A DNA stretch of 22,847 bases from Solirubrobacteraceae bacterium (GCA_025455895.1 JALOLQ010000002.1:1-22847), one strand, 5' to 3'. Numbered from the stretch's first letter, positions 6,492 through 14,329 are shown. Notes: generated by a model from the letters alone, not told the origin. Program-made: numbers and translations.

Positions 6492-6914
6492 ATGACCACC
6501 GTCTCCCCGGCCGTCCCGGCCACCACCCCCGCCGCCGGACGGCTGCGCAGCTCGCTGTGGATCGACGCCGGGCTCTCCGGCGCCAACGGCGCCGTCTTCC
6601 TGATCGCCGCCGGCCCGATCGGCCAGGCGCTCGGGCTCTCGACCGCGCTCGTCGCCGGGCTCGGCGCGTTCTTCGTCGCCTACGCCTCCGCGCTGGCGTT
6701 CCTGGCCACGCGCTCGTGGCTCGGCCCGGCGCAGGTGCGGCTCGTCGCGGCCGCCAACACCGCGTGGGTCCTCGCCAGCGCCGTCGTGCTCGCGAGCGGG
6801 GTGCTCGACCCGACCACCGCGGGCACCGTGTGGCTCGTCGCGCAGGCGCTGCTCGTGCTGGACTTCGCGCTGCTCCAGCTCCACGCGGCGCGCGGCGTCA
6901 GCCGCCGGCCCTGA
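6492..6914 (+). CDS. Four-helix integral membrane protein of unknown function
   Basis: 140 residues with four predicted membrane segments, roughly 28-45, 51-69, 80-99 and 107-127, and a polar N-terminus. I do not recognise the family. ATG at 6492 is chosen over an in-frame upstream ATG at 6462 because AAGGAG (6478-6483) sits 8 nt before it; this is the clearest Shine-Dalgarno site in the window and contrasts with the leaderless genes around it. The CCGTTACC element upstream links it to the preceding MmyB-type regulator as its likely target. Its last 17 nt overlap the 3' end of the convergent acyltransferase gene. Confidence 0.75.
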   Translation: MTTVSPAVPATTPAAGRLRSSLWIDAGLSGANGAVFLIAAGPIGQALGLSTALVAGLGAFFVAYASALAFLATRSWLGPAQVRLVAAANTAWVLASAVVLASGVLDPTTAGTVWLVAQALLVLDFALLQLHAARGVSRRP

Positions 6915-7938
6915 GCTCCGCGAGCGGCTCGCCCGGCTCTCCGCGGGCGAGCCGCCGCGCGGCGATCCAGTCGTCCATCTCGGCCCAGCGCGCGTAGAGC
7001 CAGCGCTCGCGCCCCGCGGCCTCCGCGGGCAGTTCCCCGGCCTCGAACGACCACAGGCGGATGTCCACCGCCGCGTCCATCGGCAGCCCGCGCCACAGGT
7101 CCACCGGCGTGGAGAGGTCCTCGAGGCCGGTGTGGGCGACGACGTCGACGCCGGCCTGCGGGCACGCCTCGAGCGCGGCCAGCACGCCGCCGGGCCGCGG
7201 CGCGAGCACGTTGCGCATCGCGCGCGCCTGCTCGGCCTCCTCGTGGCGGCCGAGCTCCTCGAGCCGGGTGATCGAGTGCCGCCGGCGCGCCGCGGTGAAG
7301 TTGCCGCCCTCGGGGAAGATCACCAGCGCGTCACGCTCGCCCATCGTGCGCGCCAGCTCGCGCACGGCGGGCACCGCGGCGCCCCGGTCCTGCGGCCGGT
7401 GGCCGACGAACGTCGACGGCACGCGGTTGAGGATGACGTCGATCAGCGGCTCCCACTGGAGCAGGTCCTTGAGCACGATCCGAGGGTGCAGGCCGCGGCG
7501 GTAGACCCGGTGGACGATGAGGAACGAGTCGCCCGGCCCCGCGTGACGGCTCATGACGATCCGCGGGCCCCGGGCGCCCGGCGCCGGCGGGTTCTCGACC
7601 TCGAAGCTGACGTTGAACGCCCGTGTCGCGAGTGCCACGAGCGCGCGCAGCGCCCCGCGCAGGATCGCGTGGTTGCGGGCGACGAAGGACGGGCTGCGCT
7701 GGTGGACCCCGAAGCCGCTCCACACCCACACGACGTAGGCGGCGAGCAGCCCGGCGATCTCCACGACGAGGTAGCCGACGGCGAACAGCAGCAGCCGCAG
7801 CGGTCGCCAGCGGCCCGGGATCCAGGGGGAGAGCCCGGCCGCGACGAGCAGCAGCAGCGGGAGGCCCGCGATCAGCGCGGTCCCGGCCACGACGACGAGC
7901 GGCGCGATCAGCACGCGCCGGACGAGCCTCGGGGGCAT
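6898..7938 (-). CDS. PlsC-like 1-acylglycerol-3-phosphate O-acyltransferase family protein
   Basis: 346 residues. Two or three N-terminal membrane segments (about 8-36 and 48-74) precede a PlsC domain with the catalytic HX4D motif at H132-D137 (SRHAGPGDSF) and the substrate-binding FPEG at 208-211 (VIFPEGGNF). It likely transfers acyl groups to a lysophospholipid or related acceptor at the membrane. It is longer than core PlsC enzymes because of the N-terminal membrane part and a C-terminal extension after about residue 300. The frame runs open far upstream, but ATG at 7938 overlaps the patatin stop (TGATG) and starts the hydrophobic N-terminus. It is the last of four coupled genes; pairing with a phospholipase suggests deacylation-reacylation of membrane lipids. 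Confidence 0.88.
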   Translation of the reverse strand: MPPRLVRRVLIAPLVVVAGTALIAGLPLLLLVAAGLSPWIPGRWRPLRLLLFAVGYLVVEIAGLLAAYVVWVWSGFGVHQRSPSFVARNHAILRGALRALVALATRAFNVSFEVENPPAPGARGPRIVMSRHAGPGDSFLIVHRVYRRGLHPRIVLKDLLQWEPLIDVILNRVPSTFVGHRPQDRGAAVPAVRELARTMGERDALVIFPEGGNFTAARRRHSITRLEELGRHEEAEQARAMRNVLAPRPGGVLAALEACPQAGVDVVAHTGLEDLSTPVDLWRGLPMDAAVDIRLWSFEAGELPAEAAGRERWLYARWAEMDDWIAARRLARGEPGEPLAELRAGG

Positions 7939-8780
7939 CAGTCCGGTCCGCCGCGCTCGACCGCGAGGTGCTCGCTGGTCGCCTCGCGGGCGCGCGCGAC
8001 CCGCTCGGCGGCGTCGCCGGCGTCGCGGTAGCGCAGCTGGCCGGGGTCGTCGAAGCGGACCGGGGCCGAGCCGGTCGGCAGGACGTGCACGCGTACGCCG
8101 CCGGGGATGCGCTCGAGCGCCTCGGCGAACCGCTGGCGCCGGGCGATCTCGAAGGCGACGAGGCCGACCTCCCAGGGCCGCCGCGGCACGCGCAGCGGCG
8201 CCTCGATGCGCCCGACCTGGAGCACGTAGACGTCGCGCGCGCCGAGCTCGATCGCGCGGTCCACCGGGATGCTGTTCACGAGGCCGCCGTCGAGGAAGTG
8301 CTCGCCGCCCACGCGCACCGGCGGAAGCAGGCCGGGAACGGCGCTCGAGGCGAGCACCGCGTCGATCAGCGGCCCGTCGGCGAACCAGCGTGCGGTGGCG
8401 CGCTCGATGCTCGCGGCGACGCACTGGAAGGGCACGGCGAGGTCCTCGAACCGCGCGGGCAGGACGCGCTCGAGCAGCGCCCGCAGCCCGTCGTTCTCGT
8501 GCAGGTGCGTCTGCGTGCGCGCGAGCGTCCGCACGCGGCCGACGAGCCCGCCGCCGAAGGCCTGCTCGGCGGCGCCGCCGGCCCACCACGCCTCGAGCCG
8601 CTCGACGGCCGCGGGACCGGGGTCGGCGGCGAACGCCGCGCCGTTGATCGCGCCGATCGAGGTGCCCAGCACGACGTCCGGGCGGATCCCGGCGTCCACG
8701 AGCGCGCCGAGCATGCCGACCTCGGCGGCGCCGAGGACGCCGCCGCCACCGAGCACGAACGCGACCTGCGGCTCGCTCAC
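7938..8780 (-). CDS. Patatin-like phospholipase (RssA/YchK type)
   Basis: 280 residues, a single patatin domain. The oxyanion glycines GGGGVLGAAEVG (11-22), the nucleophile elbow GTSIG (S41) and the catalytic Asp in FLDGGLVNS (D164) form an intact Ser-Asp dyad, so the enzyme should be active as a lipid acyl hydrolase. No signal peptide is present, so it acts in the cytoplasm or at the inner membrane face. GTG at 8780 overlaps the dehydrogenase stop as GTGA; the following acyltransferase overlaps its own stop as TGATG. The neighbouring PlsC-like enzyme makes lipid remodelling the most plausible role, by inference. Confidence 0.92.
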   Translation of the reverse strand: MSEPQVAFVLGGGGVLGAAEVGMLGALVDAGIRPDVVLGTSIGAINGAAFAADPGPAAVERLEAWWAGGAAEQAFGGGLVGRVRTLARTQTHLHENDGLRALLERVLPARFEDLAVPFQCVAASIERATARWFADGPLIDAVLASSAVPGLLPPVRVGGEHFLDGGLVNSIPVDRAIELGARDVYVLQVGRIEAPLRVPRRPWEVGLVAFEIARRQRFAEALERIPGGVRVHVLPTGSAPVRFDDPGQLRYRDAGDAAERVARAREATSEHLAVERGGPD

Positions 8781-9754
8781 CCGGCGGAGCCTGCCACGAC
8801 GAGGGCCTTCAGCGCCGCGCCGCGCCGCTGGAGGTCGAGCGCCTGTGCGGTCTGCTCGAGCGGGAGGCGGTGGGTCACCAGCGGGGCGGGGTCCACGGCG
8901 CCGGACGCGATCAGCTCCAGCGCCGCGCGCATGTCGCCCGGGCCCGCCGAGTAGGAGGCGCGCACGTCGATCTCGCGCGTGTAGAGCGTGAAGCCGTCGA
9001 GCGGGACCGGCGCTCCGGGATACGGCGGGGCGTACAGCAGCAGCGTCCCGCCCGGGGCGACGGCCGCGGCGCCGGCGGCGATCGCCTCGGGTGCGGGCGT
9101 GCACACGAGCGCCACGTCCACCGGCTCGTTCCCGTGCCGCTCGGCCCCCAGGGCGAGCGCGCGCTCGAGGCGCTCGGCGCGCGGCTCGCGCACCCAGGCC
9201 GCCGCGACGCCGCGCACCTCGGCGGCGGCCAGCGCGAGCAGCCCGCTCGTGCCCGCGCCGACCACGAGCAGCGTGTCGCCCGCGCGGAGCCCGGCGCGGT
9301 CGAGCCCGCGCAGCACGCAGGCGAGCGGCTCGACGAACGTCGCCCGCTCCGGATCGAGCGTGCCGACGTCGAGGACCTCGGGGACGAGCTCCGCCGGCAC
9401 GCGGATCTTCTCGGCGAAGCCGCCCGGGTCGAGCGCCGTCGCGGCGAAGCGCTCGCAGAGCGTCTCGCGGCCGCGCCGGCAGCGCCGGCACTCGCCGCAC
9501 GGCGCGTGGTGGTGGACCACCACCCGCGTGCCCGGGGCGGGCCCGCGCACCCCGTCGCCCACCTGCTCGACCTCGGCGCACAGCTCGTGGCCGAGCACCG
9601 CCGGGACCTTGCGCGCCACCCACGGCGCCATGACGTCCGAGCCGCACACGCCGCAGGCGAGCAGGCGCACGACGAGCTCGCCGGGCCCGGCCACCGGATC
9701 CGGGCGCTCCTCGATCCGCACCTCCTCGGGGCTCAGCGAGCAGGCGACCCTCAT
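8777..9754 (-). CDS. Zinc-dependent medium-chain alcohol/polyol dehydrogenase
   Basis: 325 residues of the medium-chain dehydrogenase type. Catalytic zinc ligands are C37 (CGVCGSD), H56-E57 (LGHELC) and probably E142 (FVEPLACVLRG). The structural zinc site C86, C89, C92, C100 is complete. The dinucleotide-binding motif GAGTSG is at 166-171. It resembles sorbitol/threonine dehydrogenase-like enzymes, but the substrate is not determinable. ATG at 9754 overlaps the mtnA stop as ATGA, and its own TGA overlaps the patatin start. Position behind mtnA raises the possibility that it reduces or oxidises a product of methylthioribose metabolism; this is speculative, since no aldolase of a DHAP shunt and no mtnB/C/D is visible. 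Confidence 0.9.
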   Translation of the reverse strand: MRVACSLSPEEVRIEERPDPVAGPGELVVRLLACGVCGSDVMAPWVARKVPAVLGHELCAEVEQVGDGVRGPAPGTRVVVHHHAPCGECRRCRRGRETLCERFAATALDPGGFAEKIRVPAELVPEVLDVGTLDPERATFVEPLACVLRGLDRAGLRAGDTLLVVGAGTSGLLALAAAEVRGVAAAWVREPRAERLERALALGAERHGNEPVDVALVCTPAPEAIAAGAAAVAPGGTLLLYAPPYPGAPVPLDGFTLYTREIDVRASYSAGPGDMRAALELIASGAVDPAPLVTHRLPLEQTAQALDLQRRGAALKALVVAGSAG

Positions 9755-10776
9755 GCCAGCAGCGCCCCGATCGTCGCGCGGCCGGGCGGCTCGGCGATGC
9801 CGCGCTCGGTCACGAGCGCCGTGATCAGCGGCGCGGGCGTGACGTCGAAGGCCGGGTTGCGCACCGCCACGCCCGGCAGCGTCAGCAGCGCCCCGCCGGC
9901 GGTGCGCACCTCGTCCGGCCCGCGCTCCTCGATCCGGATCCCGGCGCCGTCCTCGAGCGCGCGGTCGATCGTCGAGGTGGGCCCGGCGACGACGAACGGG
10001 ATCCCCGCCTCGCGCGCCGCCAGCGCGAGCGGGTAGGTGCCGACCTTGTTGGCGACGTCGCCGGTGAGCGCGACGCGGTCGCAGCCGACGATCACGGCGT
10101 CCACCTCGCCGCGCGCGATCAGGCCGGGGGCGGCGCCGTCCACGACGAGGGCGTGCGGGACGCCGGCGGCGGCGAGCTCCCACGTGGTGAGCCGCGCGCC
10201 CTGGAGCAGCGGCCGCGTCTCGCAGGCGAGCACGTGGACCCCGGGGTCGCGGGCGTGCAGCTCGAGCACCACGGCGAGCGCCGAGCCACGCCCGCCGGTG
10301 GCCAGCGCGCCGGTGTTGCAGATCGTCAGCAGCCGCCGCGCGCCGCCCAGGCGCTCGGCGCCGCGGCGCGCGATCTCGGCGCTCGCCGCGTCCTCCTCGG
10401 CGTGGATCCGCTGCGCCTCCGCGCGGGCGGCGGCGGCCATCGTCGCCGGCCCCGCGGCGAGCGCCGCCGCCTTCACGCGGTCCACCGCGTGCGCGAGGTT
10501 CACGGCGGTCGGGCGCGCGTCACGCAGCAGCGCCCATCCGTCCTCGAGCGTGCCGAGGCCCGGCAGCGCCGCCACCTCCATCGCCAGGCCGTAGCCCGCG
10601 GCGATGCCGATCAGCGGCGCGCCCCGCACCGCCAGGCGCGCGATCGCCGCCGCCGTGTCCTGCGCGCCGCTCAGCTCCAGCCAGTCCTCGCGCGCCGGGA
10701 GCACGGTCTGGTCGAGCACGTGCAGGCGGCGCCCGTCCCAGCGCAGCGCCCTCGGCCCGGTGCGCTCGTGCGCCAT
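9751..10776 (-). CDS. mtnA: S-methyl-5-thioribose-1-phosphate isomerase
   Basis: 341 residues. It isomerises 5-methylthioribose-1-phosphate to the ribulose form in methionine salvage, and homologues also act on 5-deoxyribose-1-phosphate. The family signatures are present: VRGAPLIG (50-57), TICNTGALATGG with catalytic C153, CETRPLLQGARLT, and GCDRVALTGDVANKVGTYPL with catalytic D233. C153 and D233 are 80 residues apart, as in the characterised B. subtilis enzyme (C160/D240). RNPAFDVTPAPLIT near the C-terminus is also typical. ATG at 10776 has TAGCAT 6 nt upstream, so the mRNA is probably leaderless. It leads the four-gene operon and diverges from the S55-like gene. Confidence 0.95.
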   Translation of the reverse strand: MAHERTGPRALRWDGRRLHVLDQTVLPAREDWLELSGAQDTAAAIARLAVRGAPLIGIAAGYGLAMEVAALPGLGTLEDGWALLRDARPTAVNLAHAVDRVKAAALAAGPATMAAAARAEAQRIHAEEDAASAEIARRGAERLGGARRLLTICNTGALATGGRGSALAVVLELHARDPGVHVLACETRPLLQGARLTTWELAAAGVPHALVVDGAAPGLIARGEVDAVIVGCDRVALTGDVANKVGTYPLALAAREAGIPFVVAGPTSTIDRALEDGAGIRIEERGPDEVRTAGGALLTLPGVAVRNPAFDVTPAPLITALVTERGIAEPPGRATIGALLA

Positions 10777-10782
10777 GCCCTG

Positions 10783-10788
10783 ATGCTA
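10783..10788 (-). promoter_or_regulatory. Putative -10 element of the mtnA operon
   Basis: TAGCAT on the minus strand, 6 nt before ATG at 10776; identical in sequence and spacing to the element before the secreted-protein gene at 663. Confidence 0.5.
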
Positions 10789-10824
10789 TGGGGCTGCGCG
10801 GCGCGCGCGGGCCGCCCGATCATC

Positions 10825-10830
10825 TACCGT
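10825..10830 (+). promoter_or_regulatory. Putative -10 element of the S55-like gene
   Basis: TACCGT followed by 10 nt and ATG at 10841; no Shine-Dalgarno site in the gap. Confidence 0.4.
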
Positions 10831-10840
10831 CCCTCGCCGC

Positions 10841-12610
10841 ATGCTCCGCCGCGCGGTCGCCCTCCTGCTCCTGCTCCTGGCGCCCGCGAGCGCCGCCCGC
10901 GCCGCCGGGCCGCCGACGATGGCGCTCGGCGACGTGCGCCCCGGGATGGCCTGCACGGCGGCCTCCGTGGTCCGCGGGACCGAGATCGCGACCTTCGACG
11001 CGCGCGTCGACGACGTCCTCTCGGGCGGCTCGGACCCGGCGGCCGCGCGGATCCTGCTGACGGTCTCCGGCCCGGCCGTGGACGCGACCGGGATCGGCCC
11101 GGGTTTCTCGGGCTCGCCGGTCACCTGCCCGGGTCCGGACGGGGTCCCCAGGATCGCCGGGGCGATCTCCGAGACGATCGGCGCGTTCGGCAACAAGACC
11201 GTCCTCGCCACGCCGATCGCGCCGGTGATCGGCCAGCCCGTCGACCCGCCCGGGCCGCGGGCGGCCGCGAGCGCCCGCGCGGCGGCGGTGCTGCGCGGCG
11301 CGCGGCCGATCGGCGAGCCGCTGACGCTCGGCGGGGTCGCTCCCGCGGTCGGCCGGGTGCTCCAGGCGGCGGCGGCGCGCGCGGGCCGCACGCTGCTGCT
11401 CGCTCCCGCCCAGGCGCCCGTTGCGGCCGCGGCGCCGCCGCTGCGGCCCGGCTCGGCGGTGGGGGTCGCGCTGGCGACCGGCGACGTCGAGGCCGGCGCG
11501 ATCGGGACCGTCGCCTACGCGGACGGCGACGTCGTCTGGGCGTTCGGCCATCCGTTCGACGGGACCGGCCGGCGCAGCCTGTTCCTCACCGGCGCCTACG
11601 TCTTCGCGGTGATCGGCAATCCGGCCGGCACGAGCGAGGCCTCGACCTACAAGCTCGCCACGACGACGGGGACGCTCGGCACCGTCACCCAGGACGGCGT
11701 GAGCGGGATCGCGGCGCGACTCGGCGCTCCGCCGCCGCGCTTCACCCTCCAGGTCGCCGCCCGCGACCTCGACACCGGCCGCCTGCGCACGCTGCGCACC
11801 GAGATCGCCGACGAGCGCGCGATCGGCTTCCCGTCCGGTGCCTCCGGGCTCGCGACCGTCGCGCCGGCCGCCGTGGCGCAGGGGATCTACGGGACGCTCA
11901 ACGGCTCGCCGGTGCGCCAGAGCGGCGAGATGTGCCTGCGGGTGACGGTGCGCGAGCGCAAGCGCCCGCTCGGGTTCTGCAACACGTACGTCGGCGGGGG
12001 CGGCGGGCCGGACGCGCTCGCCGGCGGCCCCGTCGTCGCCGACGCGGGCGCGGCCGCCCAGCTGCTCGACGCCTTCGACGCCGGCCCGCTGCGGATCACG
12101 AAGGCGGAGGTCGGGCTGCGCCTGCGGCGCGGGCTGCGGATCGCGACCCTGACCGGGGCCGACGGCCCCCCGGTCGCGAGCCGCGGCGGCACCCTGCGCG
12201 TGCAGGTGACAGCCACGCGCTCGGGCGGCGGGACGGTGCGCCGCACGATCCGCGTGCCGGTGCCCCGTGGCATGCCGGCGGGCCCGCGCGACCTGCTGCT
12301 GCGCGGCACCGAGGCCGACGTGCCGCCGGGCGGGGGCGGCGGCGAGGAGGCGACGATCGACCTCTCGGAGCTCTTCGAGCCCGCCGGTCCCGACGAGCAG
12401 GCCCCGCGCACGGTCGCGCAGCTCGCCGAGGCGATCGGCGGCCTGCGCCGCTACGACGGCGTCACCGCGCGCTTCGTGCGGCCCGGCGCCAACGCGCCCG
12501 AGCAGCTTCCCGGCGGGGCCGAGGGGGTCGCCCAGCGCGGGCGCCGCGTGTTCCGCGATCCCGCGCTGCGGCTCGCGGGCCGCGCCCGCCTGCCCGTCGT
12601 GATCCGCTGA
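10841..12610 (+). CDS. Exported SpoIVB peptidase S55-domain-like protein
   Basis: 589 residues. A Sec signal peptide (about 1-22, basic start, Leu-rich core, ARA-A end) is followed by a domain with GPGFSGSPV (87-94, candidate nucleophile Ser90 or Ser92) and then GTVAYADGDVVWAFGHPFDG (222-241, candidate H237). GxSGSPV and AFGHPF are the paired hallmarks of the S55-like family seen in non-sporulating bacteria; SpoIVB itself cleaves SpoIVFA during sporulation. GTVTQDGVSGI, after about residue 280, also recurs in that family. The C-terminal third (about 400-589) is variable and Gly/Arg-rich, with no recognised domain. No sporulation genes are nearby, so the target is unknown and protease activity is not certain. 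Confidence 0.8.
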   Translation: MLRRAVALLLLLLAPASAARAAGPPTMALGDVRPGMACTAASVVRGTEIATFDARVDDVLSGGSDPAAARILLTVSGPAVDATGIGPGFSGSPVTCPGPDGVPRIAGAISETIGAFGNKTVLATPIAPVIGQPVDPPGPRAAASARAAAVLRGARPIGEPLTLGGVAPAVGRVLQAAAARAGRTLLLAPAQAPVAAAAPPLRPGSAVGVALATGDVEAGAIGTVAYADGDVVWAFGHPFDGTGRRSLFLTGAYVFAVIGNPAGTSEASTYKLATTTGTLGTVTQDGVSGIAARLGAPPPRFTLQVAARDLDTGRLRTLRTEIADERAIGFPSGASGLATVAPAAVAQGIYGTLNGSPVRQSGEMCLRVTVRERKRPLGFCNTYVGGGGGPDALAGGPVVADAGAAAQLLDAFDAGPLRITKAEVGLRLRRGLRIATLTGADGPPVASRGGTLRVQVTATRSGGGTVRRTIRVPVPRGMPAGPRDLLLRGTEADVPPGGGGGEEATIDLSELFEPAGPDEQAPRTVAQLAEAIGGLRRYDGVTARFVRPGANAPEQLPGGAEGVAQRGRRVFRDPALRLAGRARLPVVIR

Positions 12611-12625
12611 CGGGCGCCGCGGGCC

Positions 12626-13033
12626 TCAGCCCAGCCGGTTCTCGATCTGGATCGGCGGCGCGCCGCCGGCCTCGGCCTCCGGGGCTCCGCCGGGCTCCGC
12701 CGGCGCGGCCTCGACGCCGAGCACCCCGGCGAGCTCGCCGGTCTCGTACATCTCGGTGACGATGTCGCAGCCGCCGATCAGCTCGCCGCCCACGAACAGC
12801 TGCGGGATCGTCGGCCAGTTCGAGAGCGACGAGAGCTCCTGGCGGATCCGCGGGTCGGGCAGCACGTCGACGGCGGCGAACGGCGTGCCGAGCGACTGCA
12901 GCGCCGCGACGGTGCGCGCCGAGAAGCCGCACATCGGCTGCTCGGGGTTGCCCTTCATGAAGAGGATCACGTCGTTGTCGCGGATCGCCTCGGCGATCGC
13001 GTCGCGCAGGGGATTCTCGGGCTGCTCGCTCAT
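12626..13033 (-). CDS. Monothiol glutaredoxin, Grx4/Grx5 family
   Basis: 135 residues. K27 (FMKG), the monothiol active site CGFS (35-38), NWPTIPQLF (72-80) and GGCDI (87-91) bind glutathione or an equivalent thiol and coordinate a [2Fe-2S] cluster between two subunits. Such proteins carry clusters and pair with BolA. After about residue 100 there is an Ala/Glu/Gly/Pro-rich tail of some 30 residues that is unusual for the family. ATG at 13033 overlaps the bolA stop as ATGA, so the two partners are co-translated. Actinobacteria mostly lack glutathione, so the cluster co-ligand would be a different thiol; that is an inference. Confidence 0.94.
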   Translation of the reverse strand: MSEQPENPLRDAIAEAIRDNDVILFMKGNPEQPMCGFSARTVAALQSLGTPFAAVDVLPDPRIRQELSSLSNWPTIPQLFVGGELIGGCDIVTEMYETGELAGVLGVEAAPAEPGGAPEAEAGGAPPIQIENRLG

Positions 13034-13254
13034 GGGGTCTCCGTCTTGATCGACAGGGCGTGGATGGGGCCGCCCAGCTCGCCCTCGCCGAAGAGGTCGT
13101 AGACGAGGCGGTGCTGCTGGACGCGGCTGAGCCCGGCGAACGCCTCGGCGGTGATCCGCGCGCTGAAGTGGACCTCGTCGTCGGTCTGCACCTCGGCGCT
13201 CGCGCCGGGGATGCCGGTCTCGATCCGCTGCCTGATCTCGTCTGCGCTGGGCAT
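13030..13254 (-). CDS. BolA-family protein
   Basis: 74 residues, the length of short BolA proteins. It has the BolA pattern: an N-terminal helix, a beta segment with VHFSARI, then FAGLSRVQQHRLVYDLF and HALSIKTETP with the conserved C-terminal His. BolA proteins form [2Fe-2S]-bridged heterodimers with CGFS glutaredoxins and take part in Fe-S trafficking or iron sensing. The usual RHR-type motif appears as QHR. It is co-translated with the glutaredoxin and diverges from the A-type carrier gene 39 nt away. TACCCT 8 nt before ATG suggests leaderless expression. Confidence 0.92.
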   Translation of the reverse strand: MPSADEIRQRIETGIPGASAEVQTDDEVHFSARITAEAFAGLSRVQQHRLVYDLFGEGELGGPIHALSIKTETP

Positions 13255-13262
13255 GGATCACC

Positions 13263-13268
13263 AGGGTA
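13263..13268 (-). promoter_or_regulatory. Putative -10 element of bolA-glutaredoxin
   Basis: TACCCT on the minus strand, 8 nt before ATG at 13254. It lies only 9 bp from the opposing -10 of the Fe-S carrier gene, so the two promoters overlap. Confidence 0.45.
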
Positions 13269-13277
13269 GACGGTCGC

Positions 13278-13283
13278 TATACT
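13278..13283 (+). promoter_or_regulatory. Putative -10 element of the Fe-S carrier gene
   Basis: TATACT, the best match to a consensus -10 in the window, followed by 10 nt and ATG at 13294. Confidence 0.55.
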
Positions 13284-13293
13284 TCGTGAAGCG

Positions 13294-13683
13294 ATGAGCG
13301 TCGAGATCACCTTCCAGGCCAAGGGCGTCACCTTCACCGATCTCGGGGCCGACAAGGTCCGCGAGTTCCTCACCGCGCAGGGCGCGGACGTCCAGGTCGC
13401 CGGCCTGCGCGTCGGCGTCAAGGGCGGCGGCTGCTCGGGCTTCCAGTACCAGCTCGCCTTCGACGAGGAGCGCGACGGGGACGTCGTCTTCGAGGACCAC
13501 GGCCTGCGCCTGCTCGTCGACCCGCAGAGCCTCTCGTACGTCGACGGCTCGCAGATCGACTACGTCGACTCGCTCACCGGCGCCGGGTTCCAGGTCGTGA
13601 ACCCGAACGTCGTCGCGGCCTGCGGCTGCGGCTCGTCCTTCCGCGTGAAGGACGAGGAAGCGGACGCGGTCAGCGCGCTCTGA
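13294..13683 (+). CDS. A-type iron-sulfur carrier (HesB/IscA/ErpA family)
   Basis: 129 residues. The three cluster-ligand cysteines are in place: C47 in GGGCSGFQY and C110/C112 in ACGCGSSF, 63 residues apart as in IscA and ErpA. It receives and delivers Fe-S clusters in the cytosol. The adjacent divergent bolA and CGFS glutaredoxin genes make a complete trafficking module. Which A-type subclass it belongs to cannot be decided by eye, although GxSF after CGC and single-copy chromosomal context favour an ErpA-like role. A short acidic tail (KDEEADAVSAL) ends the protein. Its stop is 16 nt from the convergent glycosylase stop. Confidence 0.94.
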   Translation: MSVEITFQAKGVTFTDLGADKVREFLTAQGADVQVAGLRVGVKGGGCSGFQYQLAFDEERDGDVVFEDHGLRLLVDPQSLSYVDGSQIDYVDSLTGAGFQVVNPNVVAACGCGSSFRVKDEEADAVSAL

Positions 13684-13693
13684 ACCCCGCCGG

Positions 13694-13709
13694 GCCCGCC
13701 TACGCGGGC
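13694..13709. terminator. Possible weak bidirectional terminator hairpin
   Basis: GCCCGC-CTAC-GCGGGC forms a 6-bp perfect stem with a 4-nt loop between the convergent stops; its loop contains the glycosylase stop codon. No T-tract follows on either strand, so termination is uncertain. Confidence 0.3.
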
Positions 13710-14329
13710 TCGTTGTCCAGCGACCACCAGAGCACCCGGCAGGCGGTCGTCCGGTACGGCCGCCAGGGCTCGGCGATCGCGGTGAGCTCGGAGGGCGACG
13801 GCAGGTCCTCGAGCTCGTAGGCGCGCTGCACGGCGCGCCGCACGCCGAGGTCGCCGACGGCGAGCACGTCGGGCCGGCGCAGCTGGAACATGAGGAACAT
13901 GTGCGCCGACCACTCGCCGATCCCCTTGACCGCCGTGAGCTCGCGGATCAGCTCGTCGTCGGGCAGCGTCGAGACGTGCTCGAGGTCGAGCTCGCCGCTG
14001 ACGACGTGCTCGGCCAGCGAGCGCAGGAAGGTCGTCTTCGCGCGCGACAGGCCGGCCGCGGCGCGCAGCTCCTCGGGGTCGTCGGCGAGGATCTCCTCGG
14101 GCGTCGGCGGCCGCCCGCCGAAGCGCTCGAGCAGCCGGCCGTAGATGACGCGCGCGACCGTCGTGGAGAGCTGCTGGCCGACGATCGCGCGCACGAGCGC
14201 GGCGTAGTGGTCGGCGTGGTCGCGGGACGGGTCGGGCTCGAGGACGGGGCCCTCGCCGGCGTCGAGCAGCCGGGCGAGCACCGGGTCGGCGGCGCGCAGG
14301 TGGGGGAGGGCGGCGGCCGCGTCGGTCAT
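13700..14329 (-). CDS. DNA-3-methyladenine glycosylase, AlkA-like HhH-GPD family
   Basis: 209 residues. The helix-hairpin-helix segment LTAVKGIGEWSAHMFLMF (131-148) is followed by the catalytic Asp in VLAVGDLGV (D160). IVGQQLS (49-55) is the other family hallmark. The enzyme excises alkylated bases in base-excision repair. It has the minimal catalytic length without the N-terminal Ada or AlkA_N domain, like the short actinobacterial and archaeal glycosylases. ATG at 14329 lies 24 bp from the divergent ATG at 14354, inside a symmetric promoter region. The frame is open through thousands of bases upstream, which is a GC artefact and not a fusion. Confidence 0.93.
   Translation of the reverse strand: MTDAAAALPHLRAADPVLARLLDAGEGPVLEPDPSRDHADHYAALVRAIVGQQLSTTVARVIYGRLLERFGGRPPTPEEILADDPEELRAAAGLSRAKTTFLRSLAEHVVSGELDLEHVSTLPDDELIRELTAVKGIGEWSAHMFLMFQLRRPDVLAVGDLGVRRAVQRAYELEDLPSPSELTAIAEPWRPYRTTACRVLWWSLDNEPA

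Noticed and set aside
12611..12632. Terminator between the S55-like and glutaredoxin genes
   Set aside because: Only a 4-bp GGGC/GCCC stem is present and no T-tract follows; too weak to call.
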